In this document: positions 34,403 through 45,759 of the stretch, in pieces | How the letters are laid out: every line of letters starts with the position of its first letter | Numbering within the stretch: position 1 is the stretch's first letter | From: Telmatactis stephensoni | Lineage: Eukaryota > Cnidaria > Anthozoa > Actiniaria > Isophelliidae | Length of the DNA stretch: 64,000 nucleotides | Direction of reading: 5' to 3' | NCBI GenBank assembly: GCA_029948255.1 | Contig: JALIZF010001805.1 | Coordinates: forward strand, 502,501 to 566,500 | The notes under the pieces: generated by a model | What the model was told of the DNA's origin: nothing | Seen by the model: only the letters and a program-made list of their open reading frames with translations | Databases searched by the model: none | Made by a program: the position numbers and the translations under genes

Positions 34403-34726
34403 CTGTCTATCCAAGTTATAAAACAGCCATCCATTCTTAACAACAATAGATGATGAGTCTTCATAGCTATCAGCGTTGTTCAGCTGGCATATACCCGCTG
34501 ACCAGTAAGTACCCATGTAGTTAAAGGACTGGCAAAGACAGTTTTGACGACACTTGATAAAACAATCAAAAACACTTGAAACTTTAGAGCTGGAAATGTT
34601 GTGACTTTGCATGGCTGAATCAACCATGACGTTTCGTTGGGCATTGAAGTGTATAACTTGACATGCTGGGCAGGAAGACTGAACAACCATAAGTAAACTA
34701 CTGAGGTAAAGTAGAGACGTATCCAT
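34403..34726 (-). CDS. PAN/apple-domain secreted protein, first coding exon
   Basis: ATG at 34726 follows an acceptor-like cttttctag on the minus strand. The 108 codons start with a signal peptide (hydrophobic SLLYLSSLLMVV, cut likely near SSC). A PAN/apple domain follows: FDCFIKCRQNCLCQSFNY, then GICQLNN and NGWLFYNLDR. Six cysteines match the usual disulphide pattern. PAN domains bind proteins or sugars outside the cell. The exon ends at a clean donor (CAG|GTTAGT, 34402-34397) with phase 0. I could not find the next exon to the left, so the gene may have a long intron or be broken. An in-frame ATG at 34786 would need the pyrimidine tract to be coding and is less likely. Confidence 0.6.
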
Positions 34727-34730
34727 CGTC

Positions 34731-37700
34731 CTAGAAAAGAAAAGAAAGGAAAAAGACTTTAATTTAAGTATAAAATAGCAATCCACGTCTTTCCATAACG
34801 ATAAAACGTTTTAAGTGCGCATAACCAATAATTTGAAATTTTGACAATCATTTATTTTATTATGAATTGAAAACCCGGATGATTTAATAATAATATGCAA
34901 ATGAGGTGACGTCAACCAAGGAATTTGCATAATTTTATTTGTAGTTCGTTTGAGTGAAGTAGCAAAAACGTTCACCACATTGTATTTTTTTAGGAGTGAA
35001 CATGTTTTTGCAAAAGGAAAACTATTAAGAATTATATTGTTTTGTGTATTCAATAATTCTTGGGTTGACGTCACTTTATTTGTATTTTCAGATTTCAAAT
35101 GCTTAAACCTCAGAAAAGAGACGGATGTCCAGATCCAGAAATGTTAAACCAGAAATATTTAAAACATTATAAAGCTGCTTACTATCCATTCATGAATAAA
35201 GATCGTTAAATTTAACATTGAAAATTAGGGGTAATGGGCACTTTAAAGATGTTAGTTGTGCAAGAAACCTGTTTCAAATAAAGAAGAAAAAGAACAGGAA
35301 ATCTACGCTAAGAGCCATAGATTCTATTTGCATATTTACAGTTAGTAGTAGTAAATACGTAGTGGAAAATCATCCTCATTTTCGTATTTCAAGATTTCTC
35401 GCCCAACCTTTTGCTGTGTCTTGGTGGCGACCAAGTTCCGTACAGTATGAAATTAATAATATTGCTAAGTTATATTTAAGCTTAAGAGAGAAAATTTCAT
35501 TATAATTTAATATTACATATACCAAAAGTAAATACTCGACATACAAGTGTGATAGATTGTCAGGTCTTGTGAAATTCACAAATGCACAATCGAAAATCCT
35601 GACAGATAGCTGATTGCTATTGCTTTTCCTAGGCCATCTGCTCTGGGACAATTACAACATGAAAAGATTAAGCCACGGTGTGGAAGCAAATTGGACTCGT
35701 CAAACTGATAAGGGTGACGATGTCTGACATCGGACGATACCCAATAAATTGCGCCAAGCGCACATGCGCGCATTGACTTATGGTCGTCAGTAGGTAAAAG
35801 AAAGGAAGAAACGAACCAAATTAAAGTATGATGAAGGAGCTGTTATGAATTTGGTTGAAAAACTGAAGTGATTTATAAGGTCGCAAAGATCGCAAGGCTT
35901 GAATAATTGTTTGATATTCTTTCTATTTTAAATGAATTCCTTCTCAATATTTTCTAAAGCCTTCTACCATACTGAGTACTGAAAGAAAGAAAAAAGGAGA
36001 AAAATATCACAGAAATACGGACACTTTTGTGAATTGTATTTTTTCGGTTGAAATAATTAACTCTTTCAATTCTCTCTCTGTAATTCATTCAGTCTTGATG
36101 AAGCGTAATTCATTTTAGATTTATTTGTTTAATAACTCAACAAATTATAGAAGAAGAAAAAAGGAAATTAAATTTGAAGATTTTAATCAAGTTTAAGTCA
36201 GTGAGACACAGCATGTCTATCAGAAATCAAACTGCAATATTTATCACCGTTGAAGCAGTAAACTAGAAATCTAATTATCTAACTGCTGTCCACTCATGAA
36301 ATCAAGATCCTTTATGAAAAGAGTGGGAGGGGTGGGTGGGTGGTTTTTCAGGTCTGTTTACTGGTGAATTAAGTGGAGGTGCGAACCCCTTTTTAAATGA
36401 ACAGCTAGCATAATCCGGTGATCAGTAACTATAAACAGAAGCTCCCTGTCCGTTGTTTTTGTTGTTCTTGTTGTTAATTGTTGTTTTATATTCCTTTTGA
36501 ACGAAAAGACAAAAGCGAGCTTCTCGCGTCATTTGTCAAATTTTGCAGTTTTTAGTTACTCATTTCAAACTAAAAAAGAAGACAAAGAAAGAAAATAAGA
36601 TAGGACGACATCGACAAGGAGAAATAGAACCCCGAAGAATGGGCCCCCGTTTCACAGAAGCGTTAAACATGATTGATGTTTCCAAGAATCACATAACGAC
36701 TATTTCAACCTTTCCTGGAAACCATCGCCTTAAGAATTTCTTCTCTTAAATTAAGAAATTGCATCTTACGAGTTGGGTTTATTCGAGTTTAGAGTTTAAA
36801 GATCACTTCACTTCACATTCTACTTTCGAGTTACGCACTCTTTACGAAATGGGGACCAAATTCTATTCGTTTGAAGACTTTAGTGAGAATTGTTGATGTC
36901 AATAAAATACCTGTTGGAACTATCTTGAACTATCTTGGCAAATAACAATACTGTTGAATGTCAAATTTCGACGCCAAACTGTTGCATCCTTCAAAATCGT
37001 TTAATGCCCGAAACTAAATTCATGTTTTAACATGATATCATGAGTCTGTCAATACTTTATTTTTTGAATGCCTTGAGTCATTGGTCGATTTTACTGTTAG
37101 CAAAACTATTAGTGTTGATTGGCGTTGTATGGAACTACTTTGGAACTTCATTGGCTGAACTAAAGAGTCATTTGTAAGGTGTCTTTTGTTTTTCCTGTCA
37201 CTAAGAGAACTCGATGACGTCTAAAATGACTTAAGCGGAACAAACAGGGGACTAGAGAGTCGCACTCTGCTTAAGATCAGCAAACTGAATATTGTTGAGT
37301 TAGCTAGACACACTTCGCTTAAGAAGGAACTTAACTAGGCAAATTAATGAGTTAGCTTTGTCGTTAGTTTGGGCAGCGTCGTCCGTCATTGCGAAATAAT
37401 CACTTAATATAGACGAGATCTCATCTCGCTTTTATGGGAATGAATGAATGGATGGATGAATGAATGAATAAAAATCTGTAAAACAGCATGAAAAGAGCAC
37501 TTGCATTAATGACGCTTTAAGCCTTAGTCCTTCGTCGGGCGGTGAAAGGAGAAATTAACTTTACAAATGAGCGTCTGCGCGCGTTTGTGCAGTTCTGTCA
37601 AATAAAGTGATAACGCACTTCAATTCAAAATGCTTTCACGATGATTAAACAAATCTACCGGTAAACCAGTTTTTAATTTTATTGACCAATAACTGTTTGA

Positions 37701-38203
37701 TAATTAAACCTCTTTCGAAATGAAGACATCGTTCCCATGGTAATGCCCTTAACTGCTCAAATTTGCTTTTAGTTCTTGTATAAAATTTACACAAGGATGA
37801 CGTTTCAGAAAAAAAGGTAAATATTAAATTCTGGAGTAAGTAGTACTAAAGAGCAGTATGGTTGCTATGGTAACAGTGCTCGAATCATTACTAGGCTTCC
37901 TGTTTTAATTATTGATAAGTTTGTTCAACAAAGTTGTATAGTTTGTCAAGAGTGTTCAGTCGTGCGTATTGTTCTCTGTCTAGATCAAGACCACTCCTTT
38001 TGTCTTTGTGATGAAGCCTTAAAACCCCTTTGTTTGATCAACACTCGCTGCTTTTGTTCTTAGTTCCACGGCTTTGGCACTAAAAGTTATTAGAACCTCA
38101 TTTACAAATACTTAAAGGTGAAGTAGGAGCGGTATTTACCTTTACTTTAAGAACTGTTAGCTCAAAAATCGTCATTGAGGCAAAACCTCCGTCAAAAACT
38201 AGT
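34731..38203. other. Interval with no supported gene
   Basis: AT-rich sequence, with a (GAAT)n run near 37438-37468. Frames are short and without recognisable motifs. Confidence 0.5.
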
Positions 38204-38842
38204 ATGACCAACTACGATTATAACAGAGGATATCGAGGATTCAGATTCAAGAAGGATGAGAAAATTGACCAAAAACTACCAGCACTCAAAACTTATTTAT
38301 CTGCCAGGGAAGCGTCCTCAATACACTTGATTGCAAGCACACAACGAGTTCTTCGCGCAGTGGAGAGCTCTGAAATGCTACCTTCACCGAGAGACCCATA
38401 TTTTATAGACCAAGACAGTGACATTACCAAGTCTATTGTTTATTTCCCAAGACTTGGTTCGACTATCAGGAGTAATGATGTAGTTACAAACAACGTTCAC
38501 GATGAAGACAGCATGGAAGGATTTTTAGATTATTATTCACTGGCACCCGTCAACACAGCAGCTTCGGTTTCTCTTCGAGGAGCGAGTGCCCTGGAATCAA
38601 ATATGGAAGCCAAAAGAACTCCACATAGATTGCTTCGCAACGACGTCAAATCCAGAAAGCGAAACAGTCGAACACGAAACTTAAAAGAAACCACAAAGGA
38701 TAGTGAAAAGCATCAGAAGTTACAAGAATGTTTGGTTATACAAAATGGGATTGAAAGAAATAGTAAAAATCGTAAAAAACAGCTACTAAGCCGAGAAAAG
38801 ACGGACGATATTATAGAATGGATCGATAAAATGCATGTTTAA
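38204..38842 (+). CDS. Hypothetical intronless protein, 212 codons
   Basis: A single open frame starting ATGACC and ending TAA. I do not recognise it. The first 30 residues are Tyr/Arg/Lys-rich (YDYNRGYRGFRFKKDEK). The middle is acidic and mixed. From about residue 140 it is strongly basic and hydrophilic (KSRKRNSRTRNLK, then NSKNRKKQLL), like a nuclear localisation region. It ends with DDIIEWIDKM. No signal peptide, membrane segment or cysteine pattern is seen. An AATAAA lies near 39032, 190 bp past the stop. The length in AT-rich DNA argues against chance, but it could be a processed gene copy or a lineage-specific gene. Confidence 0.55.
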   Translation: MTNYDYNRGYRGFRFKKDEKIDQKLPALKTYLSAREASSIHLIASTQRVLRAVESSEMLPSPRDPYFIDQDSDITKSIVYFPRLGSTIRSNDVVTNNVHDEDSMEGFLDYYSLAPVNTAASVSLRGASALESNMEAKRTPHRLLRNDVKSRKRNSRTRNLKETTKDSEKHQKLQECLVIQNGIERNSKNRKKQLLSREKTDDIIEWIDKMHV

Positions 38843-39059
38843 GGTTTGACTGTGGTTGTATGCAAATATACGTCGATAATACCAAAGTTAGATCATGCAC
38901 ATTCCGTGTCGTAATCAGGTCAAAAACCTGGTGTTTCTCAAGCTTTGAATTCTCGATTGAACACTTAATAACGATGCATTTTGATCTTTCTGTCAACATT
39001 TTTTGTTTAAGGTTTGAAAACGAGCTGATAAAAAATAAAAGACCTTTCAGATGTACTTA

Positions 39060-40175
39060 AAAAAGTTGAGTCAGTGACAAATTTAATTAAATGTTTTCTT
39101 GTCCATCATGTACTGCTCTAGTGACGAACGAACGTCGAACGAGAGAGAAACTAACCTCAGTGAATAATGAGTGGAAATAATAAGAAAGAAAAACAAGAGA
39201 GAGAGAGAGAGAGAGGAGGGAAGAAAGAAAGAAAGAAAACGAAAACGAAAACGAAAACAAATAGAACAATAGAATTCAAACGGTCCCGTCCGCGTGCACG
39301 TCAAAAAGCAAATTCTATTGGTTGAGGGCCCTTCGCGCGCGATGGTGAAATTACTAAAATAGCCTTAGGCGCCACGAACATCGCACAGACATCAATACTG
39401 AGTTTCGCTCTCTTAGTATTATGGTCTCTTGTTTACGCTTGTATCTGGTAATGATCGACTTTGCTTTGGTGTTCTGAAGCTTGTCAGCGTAGTCAAAGAT
39501 TCTATCATAGCGTAAGATGCCAATTTTGAAGCCGAAAAATAACAGTTGACACTGGGCAAAGAAATATAATTTTGAAAATAAAACATTTATTTGCATTGCA
39601 TTTTTATTTTGAATTTTTATTTTGAACCATATATTTTGATTTTTTGTATGACTTTTTTGTTTCGTTGTGTTAGCTTCTTACGGCTGTTTCCTTTTCTTTT
39701 GCAAATTGACTGTTTATTGGTGTTTGCTTGTTCACTATGTTTGTTATTATTTGCCCATTCATAAAGCGTGAATTAAACGTATTTAGAAAATGATGAAAAT
39801 AAACTGAGCTCCATAAAAAGCATTTCACAGCACGAATTGTTTTATCTGTAACATTTCTGGCTAAAACTAACGACTGAAGAAGGAAGTATGATTTTTTATG
39901 AGGCTTTTAATCCGCGCGGTGCAACAAAATTTTATATGGACTTCGATTGAATGTTGAGGTAGAATTTTTTGGTAAATTTCGTGTAACTCTTTCCCCTACA
40001 CCTAGATTTCTTTCATTTTCACATATGCCATAGATATTTAGAAGTAATTCCGTAGTTTTGCAGTGCGCATCTCTACTGCGCATAGCATAGTTCAACCTAT
40101 TTTGATTTGTTTGATTGTAAAAGATATATATTTGACTTAAAATGATGCAAACTTTAGTCTTATGAAGTTTTGAGC
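39060..40175. other. Interval with no supported gene
   Basis: Contains a (GA)n/(GAAA)n tract at 39190-39255 and otherwise AT-rich sequence. No coding or repeat structure that I can name. Confidence 0.5.
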
Positions 40176-40855
40176 AGTAGACACGCTCTAAGAGGCGCTA
40201 TAGTGGTTACTCGCCTTAGTCCTCTTCGGTCACAGGCTGTTTACGACGTCTTGTTTCACACTTTAGCGCGTCGTAGCGCGGAAACGAGCACGGGCACCTA
40301 TTCTTTTTATTTTTGCAAATCAACGGTAATAAGGTTCTCGATCATATATATAATTATAGTCAAAATTCCATTTCCAGATTTTTAGATATTTTACAAAACG
40401 TGCGGTCGGAAGGTTCTTTCACGCTGCTTCAAGGGCACGTACTATAAACCAATTTTACCTTCTTTCTTGTAGCAAACGCATTTTTACAACAATTTATTGT
40501 ATCACAATACCAGGCTATTGTCCAAAGAGAGAAAATGAGCTCATATTAGTCAGCTAGCACTGCTCAGAATTAAGAAATCAATTATTTTTGACGCGATTTT
40601 GATCTTCGAATCTTGAGCCCTCAAAACACAAAAGATGGTGTACTTTTAAAGCAATCTAGCGCAAAAACGGTTACGGTGACCCCCATGTTTTATTTCATTT
40701 TTGGGATAAGCAACTCAAAAATTATAACTGTGTGAAGTTTTACGAGAATTCCATTTCTAGTTTTATTTCTACGGAATTACCTTAATAGTAGACACGCTCT
40801 AAGAGACGCTATAGGGGTTACTCGCCTTAGTCCCCTTCGGTCACAGGCTGTTTAC

Positions 40856-42606
40856 TAGACTCACTCATGCTGCACTGCCCTCTTAAAGATGACTGAGGAT
40901 TGGAGAGAAAGCCTTGACGACAGAGAAGCTGTAATTGCTGTGGCTGTTGATTTAAGCAAAGCATTTGACTCTATCAACCATCGATTGTTGCTTGCAAAAC
41001 TACGAGCCTATGGCTTCTCCCAACCAGCATTAGATCTAATGACATCTTATCTCCTGGAAAGGAAACAGCGAGTCAGAGTCAAGGGTGTGGTTTCTAGCTA
41101 CAGCACCGTCAAAACTGGCGTGCCACAGGGTTCTTTATTGGGTCCTCTTCTGTTCAATATCTTTATCAATGATGTAAACTACAGCGTCCCAAACGTCTCA
41201 CTCAGACTTTATGCTGATGATACCACAAGTTATGGTGCTGATGTCTCTCCAACTGTGCTGGAGTTTGTGGTCAACAAAGATCTGAAGACGTTATCGTCCT
41301 GGTTCAGAAGTAACCACCTGAATGTCAACAACAGCAAAACACAGGCATTCTCCGTTGGCCCATGCAAGCACGACTATGGACTTTATTTGGACAGCACTAA
41401 GATAGACATTACTAATAATGTTAAGATCCTGGGGGTAACCCTGGATAGTAAACTTAATTTTAAGATTCACATCTCTGAGCAACTTAAGAAAGCTTATGCT
41501 AAGGCTGCTGCTTTGAGGCGAATTAGAAGATCTTTGCCCATCGATAAGATGATTATGCTATACAAGGCGTTTATTCTTCCACACCTAGAATACTGTGGTC
41601 CTTTAATGTTAGGTTTAGGTAAAGTTCAAAGCGACCGACTAGATAACGCTAATTATTATATTCTTAAGGCGCTGTTACACGGTGCAATTTTTCTTGCAAC
41701 TTGCAATGCAACGCCGTTGCGTTGCAAGTTGCAGAAGAGATTACGCGTGTAACACCCTTCTCTGCAACTTGCAATGCAACGTTGCAAGTTGCAGAAAAAG
41801 TTAAACGAGTTTCTACTTTTCGCAACGTTGCGAAGCACGTTGCAGCGTGTAACATCTATCCAGCAACCTGCAATGCAATCCCTGTCGCAAATGACCAATA
41901 AGAACGTAGTGACCACGGATATATCTGTTTTTTCGAAGACCAAGAAAGAGTTGCGTTGCGAATTGCAAAGAGAATTGCGAGCGTCTGACATCTTGTCAGC
42001 AACTTGCAATGTTCTGCTTTTGTCAGCATTGCATTGCAAGTTGCAAGAAAAATTGCATCGTGTAACAGCGCCTTTAGATCTGTGTTAGGCTATGGTAAAA
42101 CTGTTCCATATGAGCAGATATTAAGTACCGTCGAACTATCTAATCTCAACTGGAAACGACGTATCTATCAGTCAATGGTATTACTTTATAAGAGTTTATA
42201 TGGAGATGGTCCTCAGTATATAAAGAATCTTTTTAGCTTTAGAAAAACACATTATAATCTCAGGGGAGATGGATATAAGCTAGCTATACCTAGGTTTAAC
42301 TTATTATGGAAGAAAAAATCATTTAGCTATATGGCTGCTAACGTTTGGAATAGTCTTCCCAACAAAGTTCATAATGCAGCGAGTCTAACTGAATTCAAAA
42401 GCAACCTTAAGAAAGCCATTCTTTAGATTCTTCAGTTCAATTTATTTTCTATAACTATTGATAATTTCATACCATTTTTTTCTATATTATGTTTCCAAGT
42501 TATAATTAATTTATGTTGTTCACACACGTTCGTATTTTGAACGAGTTTCTAGCTCCTGGACGATACGTGTTTAAATAAAATAAATTGTAAATTGTAATTG
42601 TAATTA
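40856..42606 (+). pseudogene. LINE (CR1/L2-like) reverse transcriptase, 5'-truncated
   Basis: The coding frame starts abruptly at about 40857 (THSCCTALLK) and reads AVAVDLSKAFDSINHRLL, the TGVPQGSLLGPLLFNIFIND block and the catalytic LYADDTTSYG, with a thumb region to 41665. A MITE (41667-42073) interrupts it, after which the C-terminal part resumes and stops at 42426. The 3' end has a (TTGTAA)n tail at 42585-42606, as in CR1/L2-type LINEs. The N-terminal endonuclease is absent. The RT shows no other break, so the insert is the only lesion after truncation. Confidence 0.85.
41667..42073. mobile_element. Harbinger-type MITE inside the LINE
   Basis: 407 bp, starting AGGCGCTGTTACACGGTGCA and ending in the inverse. 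Flanked by TTA at 41664-41666 and 42074-42076. Its interior is made of repeated TTGCAACTTGCAATGCAACG blocks on both strands. Removal of the element and one TTA rejoins the LINE frame exactly, which confirms the borders. A TTA/TAA duplication fits PIF/Harbinger. Confidence 0.88.
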
Positions 42607-43063
42607 TTGTTTCACACTTTAGCGCGTCGTAGCGCGGAAACGAGCACGGGCACCTATTCCTGTTATTTTTCCAAATCAACAGCAATAAGGTTTTCTATCA
42701 TACATATAATTATAGTCAAGATTAATTCCGTGTCCAATATTTTAGACATTTTCCAAAACGTGCGGCCGGAAGGTGCTATCACGCTGCTTCAAGGGCACTA
42801 CCGTCAACCAATTTTGCCTTCTTTCTTGTAGCAAACGCATTTTTACAACAATTTATTGCATCACAATACTAGGCTGTTGCTCAAAGAGAAGAGAGCAAAT
42901 GAGCTCATATTAGTTAGCTAGCACTGCCCAGATTCAAGAAATTAATAATTTTTGACGCAATTTTGATTTTCGAATCTTGAGCCGCCAAGACACAAAAGAT
43001 GGTGTACTTAAAGCAATCTAGCGCAAAAACGGCTACGGTGACTCCCATTTTTATTTCATTTTT

Positions 43064-43612
43064 AATGGGGCGGGGCGACTCCATTGTGAAAGGAGCAGGT
43101 ATACTCGTCGTATCTCGTAGGGGTAAAAATTAGTGATTTGGTATCTTTTAGGGTGTTAAAATTGAAGTTTAGAGTTCTAGCATTTCCTGGTCTCTTTTAG
43201 GGTACCAAAAGAGCCCATTGTACGTTATCTTGTTCTTAAATGAAAGAAATTTGCCCAACAAAAACGTATCGACCGTTCAATCTTATGTTCGTCATAATAT
43301 TAAAAGTTCATTAGCTTGTAGTCGCTGGTATCTCTTAGCCGGGGGTTAAAAATTGCCAGCCACGCCCTTCTTAGACTTCTTAAAAGACCTCCGGTATCTT
43401 TTAGGGCTGTTTTTTAAAAATTTCCGACGAGCATACCCGATCCTTTTACAATGGAGTTCCCCCGGCCTGCCATCGGCGTAAAAGGTCACTTAAATTACTG
43501 ATTCCACATTTCGCATAATTCATCTGGATTGCGTGACGAGCTACGTCATACTAGTGCAAAGTATGCTCGCACTTCTCTTTCAGAAAGATTAGCAGATTAA
43601 ACTATCGCCAAA
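43064..43612. other. Upstream region of the sulfotransferase gene
   Basis: No repeat or ORF that I can name. A possible 5' UTR acceptor (ctctctttcag, ending 43582) lies 30 bp before the start codon. Confidence 0.35.
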
Positions 43613-44521
43613 ATGTCAGGATCGAACGATGGTGATCATGGGATCAACATTCAAGCCAGCCAGCCAGAATCTTATCGTCATCCAGCGGTGTACCAGACCA
43701 TCGATGGCATCATTCAAGTCCAAGGTGTTACTAAAGAGTTTCTGAATGAGCTCAAAGATCTTCCCGTAAAACAAGGCGATGTGTTCATCGATGCCTATCC
43801 AAGATCAGGGTCATCATGGATGTCTGAAGTTGTATGGGAGATTTACTTCGATGGTACCGTGGATATGACGATTAAGGGTGAACGCGCGCCTTTCTTAGAA
43901 CGTCGAAAAAACCTCAGGGAATTTTATTTGGAAAAAACGTTTCCTCGTCTCTTCAAGACTCATATACCTTACCGTCAGGCACCCATGGGAGATGGCGTTA
44001 CTAAGCCTAAGTATATCTACGTGGTACGCAACCCAAAAGATACTGCTGTGTCATACTATTGGCATTATAAAGGAATAAAGTTCTTCGAATTTGACCGTTC
44101 TTGGGATGAGTTCTTTGAGTTGTTCATTAAAGAAGACGTTTTGTACGGTAGTTGGTTTGATCACGTGCTTGGATGGTGGGATCATCGAGATGACCCCAAC
44201 ATTCTGTTCCTCAAGTACGAGGACATGAAAAAGAACCTGGCTGGTGCTGTTCAACAGATCGCCAAGTTCCTTGGTAAAGATTTATCCCCAGACAAGATTG
44301 AACGCATTGCTGAGCAAACGACCTTTAAGACCATGTCGGATCGTAATGAGAGGAGGATGGAAAATATGTTTAGTAGGTTTCGCGTTCCAGGAATCAGGTT
44401 TTTTCGCAAGGGAGAAGTTGGGGATTGGCAAAACTACTTCAGCGAGGAACAAAACAAGAGATTTGACGCATTGTACGAAAGCAAGATGGCTGATAGTGGA
44501 CTGGAACTAGAATTTGAATGA
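43613..44521 (+). CDS. Cytosolic sulfotransferase (SULT1-like)
   Basis: A complete 302-codon intronless frame, the normal SULT length of about 295. Members move a sulfonate group from PAPS to small hydroxyl or amine substrates in the cytosol. The 5'-phosphosulfate loop is YPRSGSSW (residues 61-68), the catalytic His lies in RLFKTHIPY (about 117), the 3'-phosphate site is YVVRNPKDTAVSYYWHY, and the C-terminal signature is RKGEVGDWQNYF. The start is supported by the context gccaaaATG. Oddity: the loop Lys of the usual YPKSGTTW is Arg here. Substrate cannot be inferred. The lack of introns suggests either a single-exon family, common in cnidarians, or a retrocopy; the frame is intact. Confidence 0.92.
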   Translation: MSGSNDGDHGINIQASQPESYRHPAVYQTIDGIIQVQGVTKEFLNELKDLPVKQGDVFIDAYPRSGSSWMSEVVWEIYFDGTVDMTIKGERAPFLERRKNLREFYLEKTFPRLFKTHIPYRQAPMGDGVTKPKYIYVVRNPKDTAVSYYWHYKGIKFFEFDRSWDEFFELFIKEDVLYGSWFDHVLGWWDHRDDPNILFLKYEDMKKNLAGAVQQIAKFLGKDLSPDKIERIAEQTTFKTMSDRNERRMENMFSRFRVPGIRFFRKGEVGDWQNYFSEEQNKRFDALYESKMADSGLELEFE

Positions 44522-45759
44522 ACTTGCTAGCGTTACTATTTTTGTAATCGACAAAACCTCTGTTTGGTTCGCTGTATACTGAACAACAACAGTGACCTTT
44601 TGGCTCATTCATGATATATATTTTTCTCGACGTATTAACAAGTCGTCACGCACTGCACGTGCCGTGAAAAGCCACCACAAAGTTCCACCTAGTCTGTGTA
44701 GCGAAATGGGAAAAGGATAGGGGGAGTCCCCTCCCCTTCTCTCTTCCCTCCCCCCTCCCCCTCCCCCTTAGGGCCGCTGCGCAGGCTAGGTTCCACCCAT
44801 CAACCCAACTCTTGTTGAGATTCCAAAAGTTCCCCTTTACTTCTTTGCTGCCCCAACAAGTAAGCAGAAGTGATGAGGATTAAACGATAATTGCACTAAC
44901 ATTGCATTCATTGATAACCGACTTCTAAAACTCCACGACGCACGCAGTAGCGTTCTAGTTGTGAAAACGATGCATTCAGAAAAACTGAGCAATTTGCATT
45001 TAAATGAGAAATGGAAATTCAAAATTAAAGTAAAAACCAAATTTAGCGTAAGAATAAAATTATTCTATCGTTTTGTAATTGGTTAAAATTTCTAAACCCC
45101 GCCCACTTCCGGTAACTTCATGGTCATATTTGAAAATCTCCGACGAGCATCCCCGATGTTTCGTCTTTCCCTCCCACCCCACCCCCCGAGGTATGGTACA
45201 ATGCATTATATGCAGTAACCATAGTGTGTACCGAACTTAAAAATTTGTTCCCAAAACAATTATGTCCCATTCATTCAAACTGAAATACGTCTAATGAGAA
45301 GTGTACATGAGGGGATGTTTCTTCTTGCTTTGTGTCTCTGCTTCAGCTATTTGCTGCATGTTTCTGGGACACATCTCCTTGGCGTTACCATCGATATCTT
45401 GGTTAACCAAGTGTTATTATTGATAGCTTGTACCAAAAATTCTGTTGTACCTAAACTTGCCAAACTTAAATTCATTTCTTCATATTTTTATGCACTATAT
45501 AACTATATTTCTAACTCCTGGACTAAATAAAAAGTCTATGTCTATGTTCGTATCCATATTCCAAGACGTGTGAACAAACGTACAATGAGATGAAAAATCT
45601 AGTAATAAAAAGCAGAAAAGTTTTCTAAAAATTACTGTATGGGCTTCCTGTGCCACGACGCGCGGAGGCTCGAAAGTTTCCCGAAAGCCCGCGAATTCTG
45701 CCGATGCGCGAACATTTGATCGCCGTGTTGGCAACAGGTCCCATAGGTCGCACTGAGCT
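44522..45759. other. Spacer between sulfotransferase and transporter genes
   Basis: Contains a pyrimidine-rich tract at 44725-44770 and a block at 45290-45545 ending AAATAAAAAGTCTATGTCTATG, which looks like the 3' tail of a LINE. No gene supported. Confidence 0.45.

Larger units (their letters stand above)
40176..43063. repeat. Duplicated repeat, second copy split by a LINE
   Basis: A unit of two parts, A (40176-40244) and B (40245-about 40710), recurs as A' (40787-40855) and B' (42607-43063). A and A' share GTAGACACGCTCTAAGAG and GGTCACAGGCTGTTTAC. B and B' share TTTCACACTTTAGCGCGTCG and about 450 bp more. A LINE separates A' from B', so the second unit received the insertion after the duplication. 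Confidence 0.8.
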
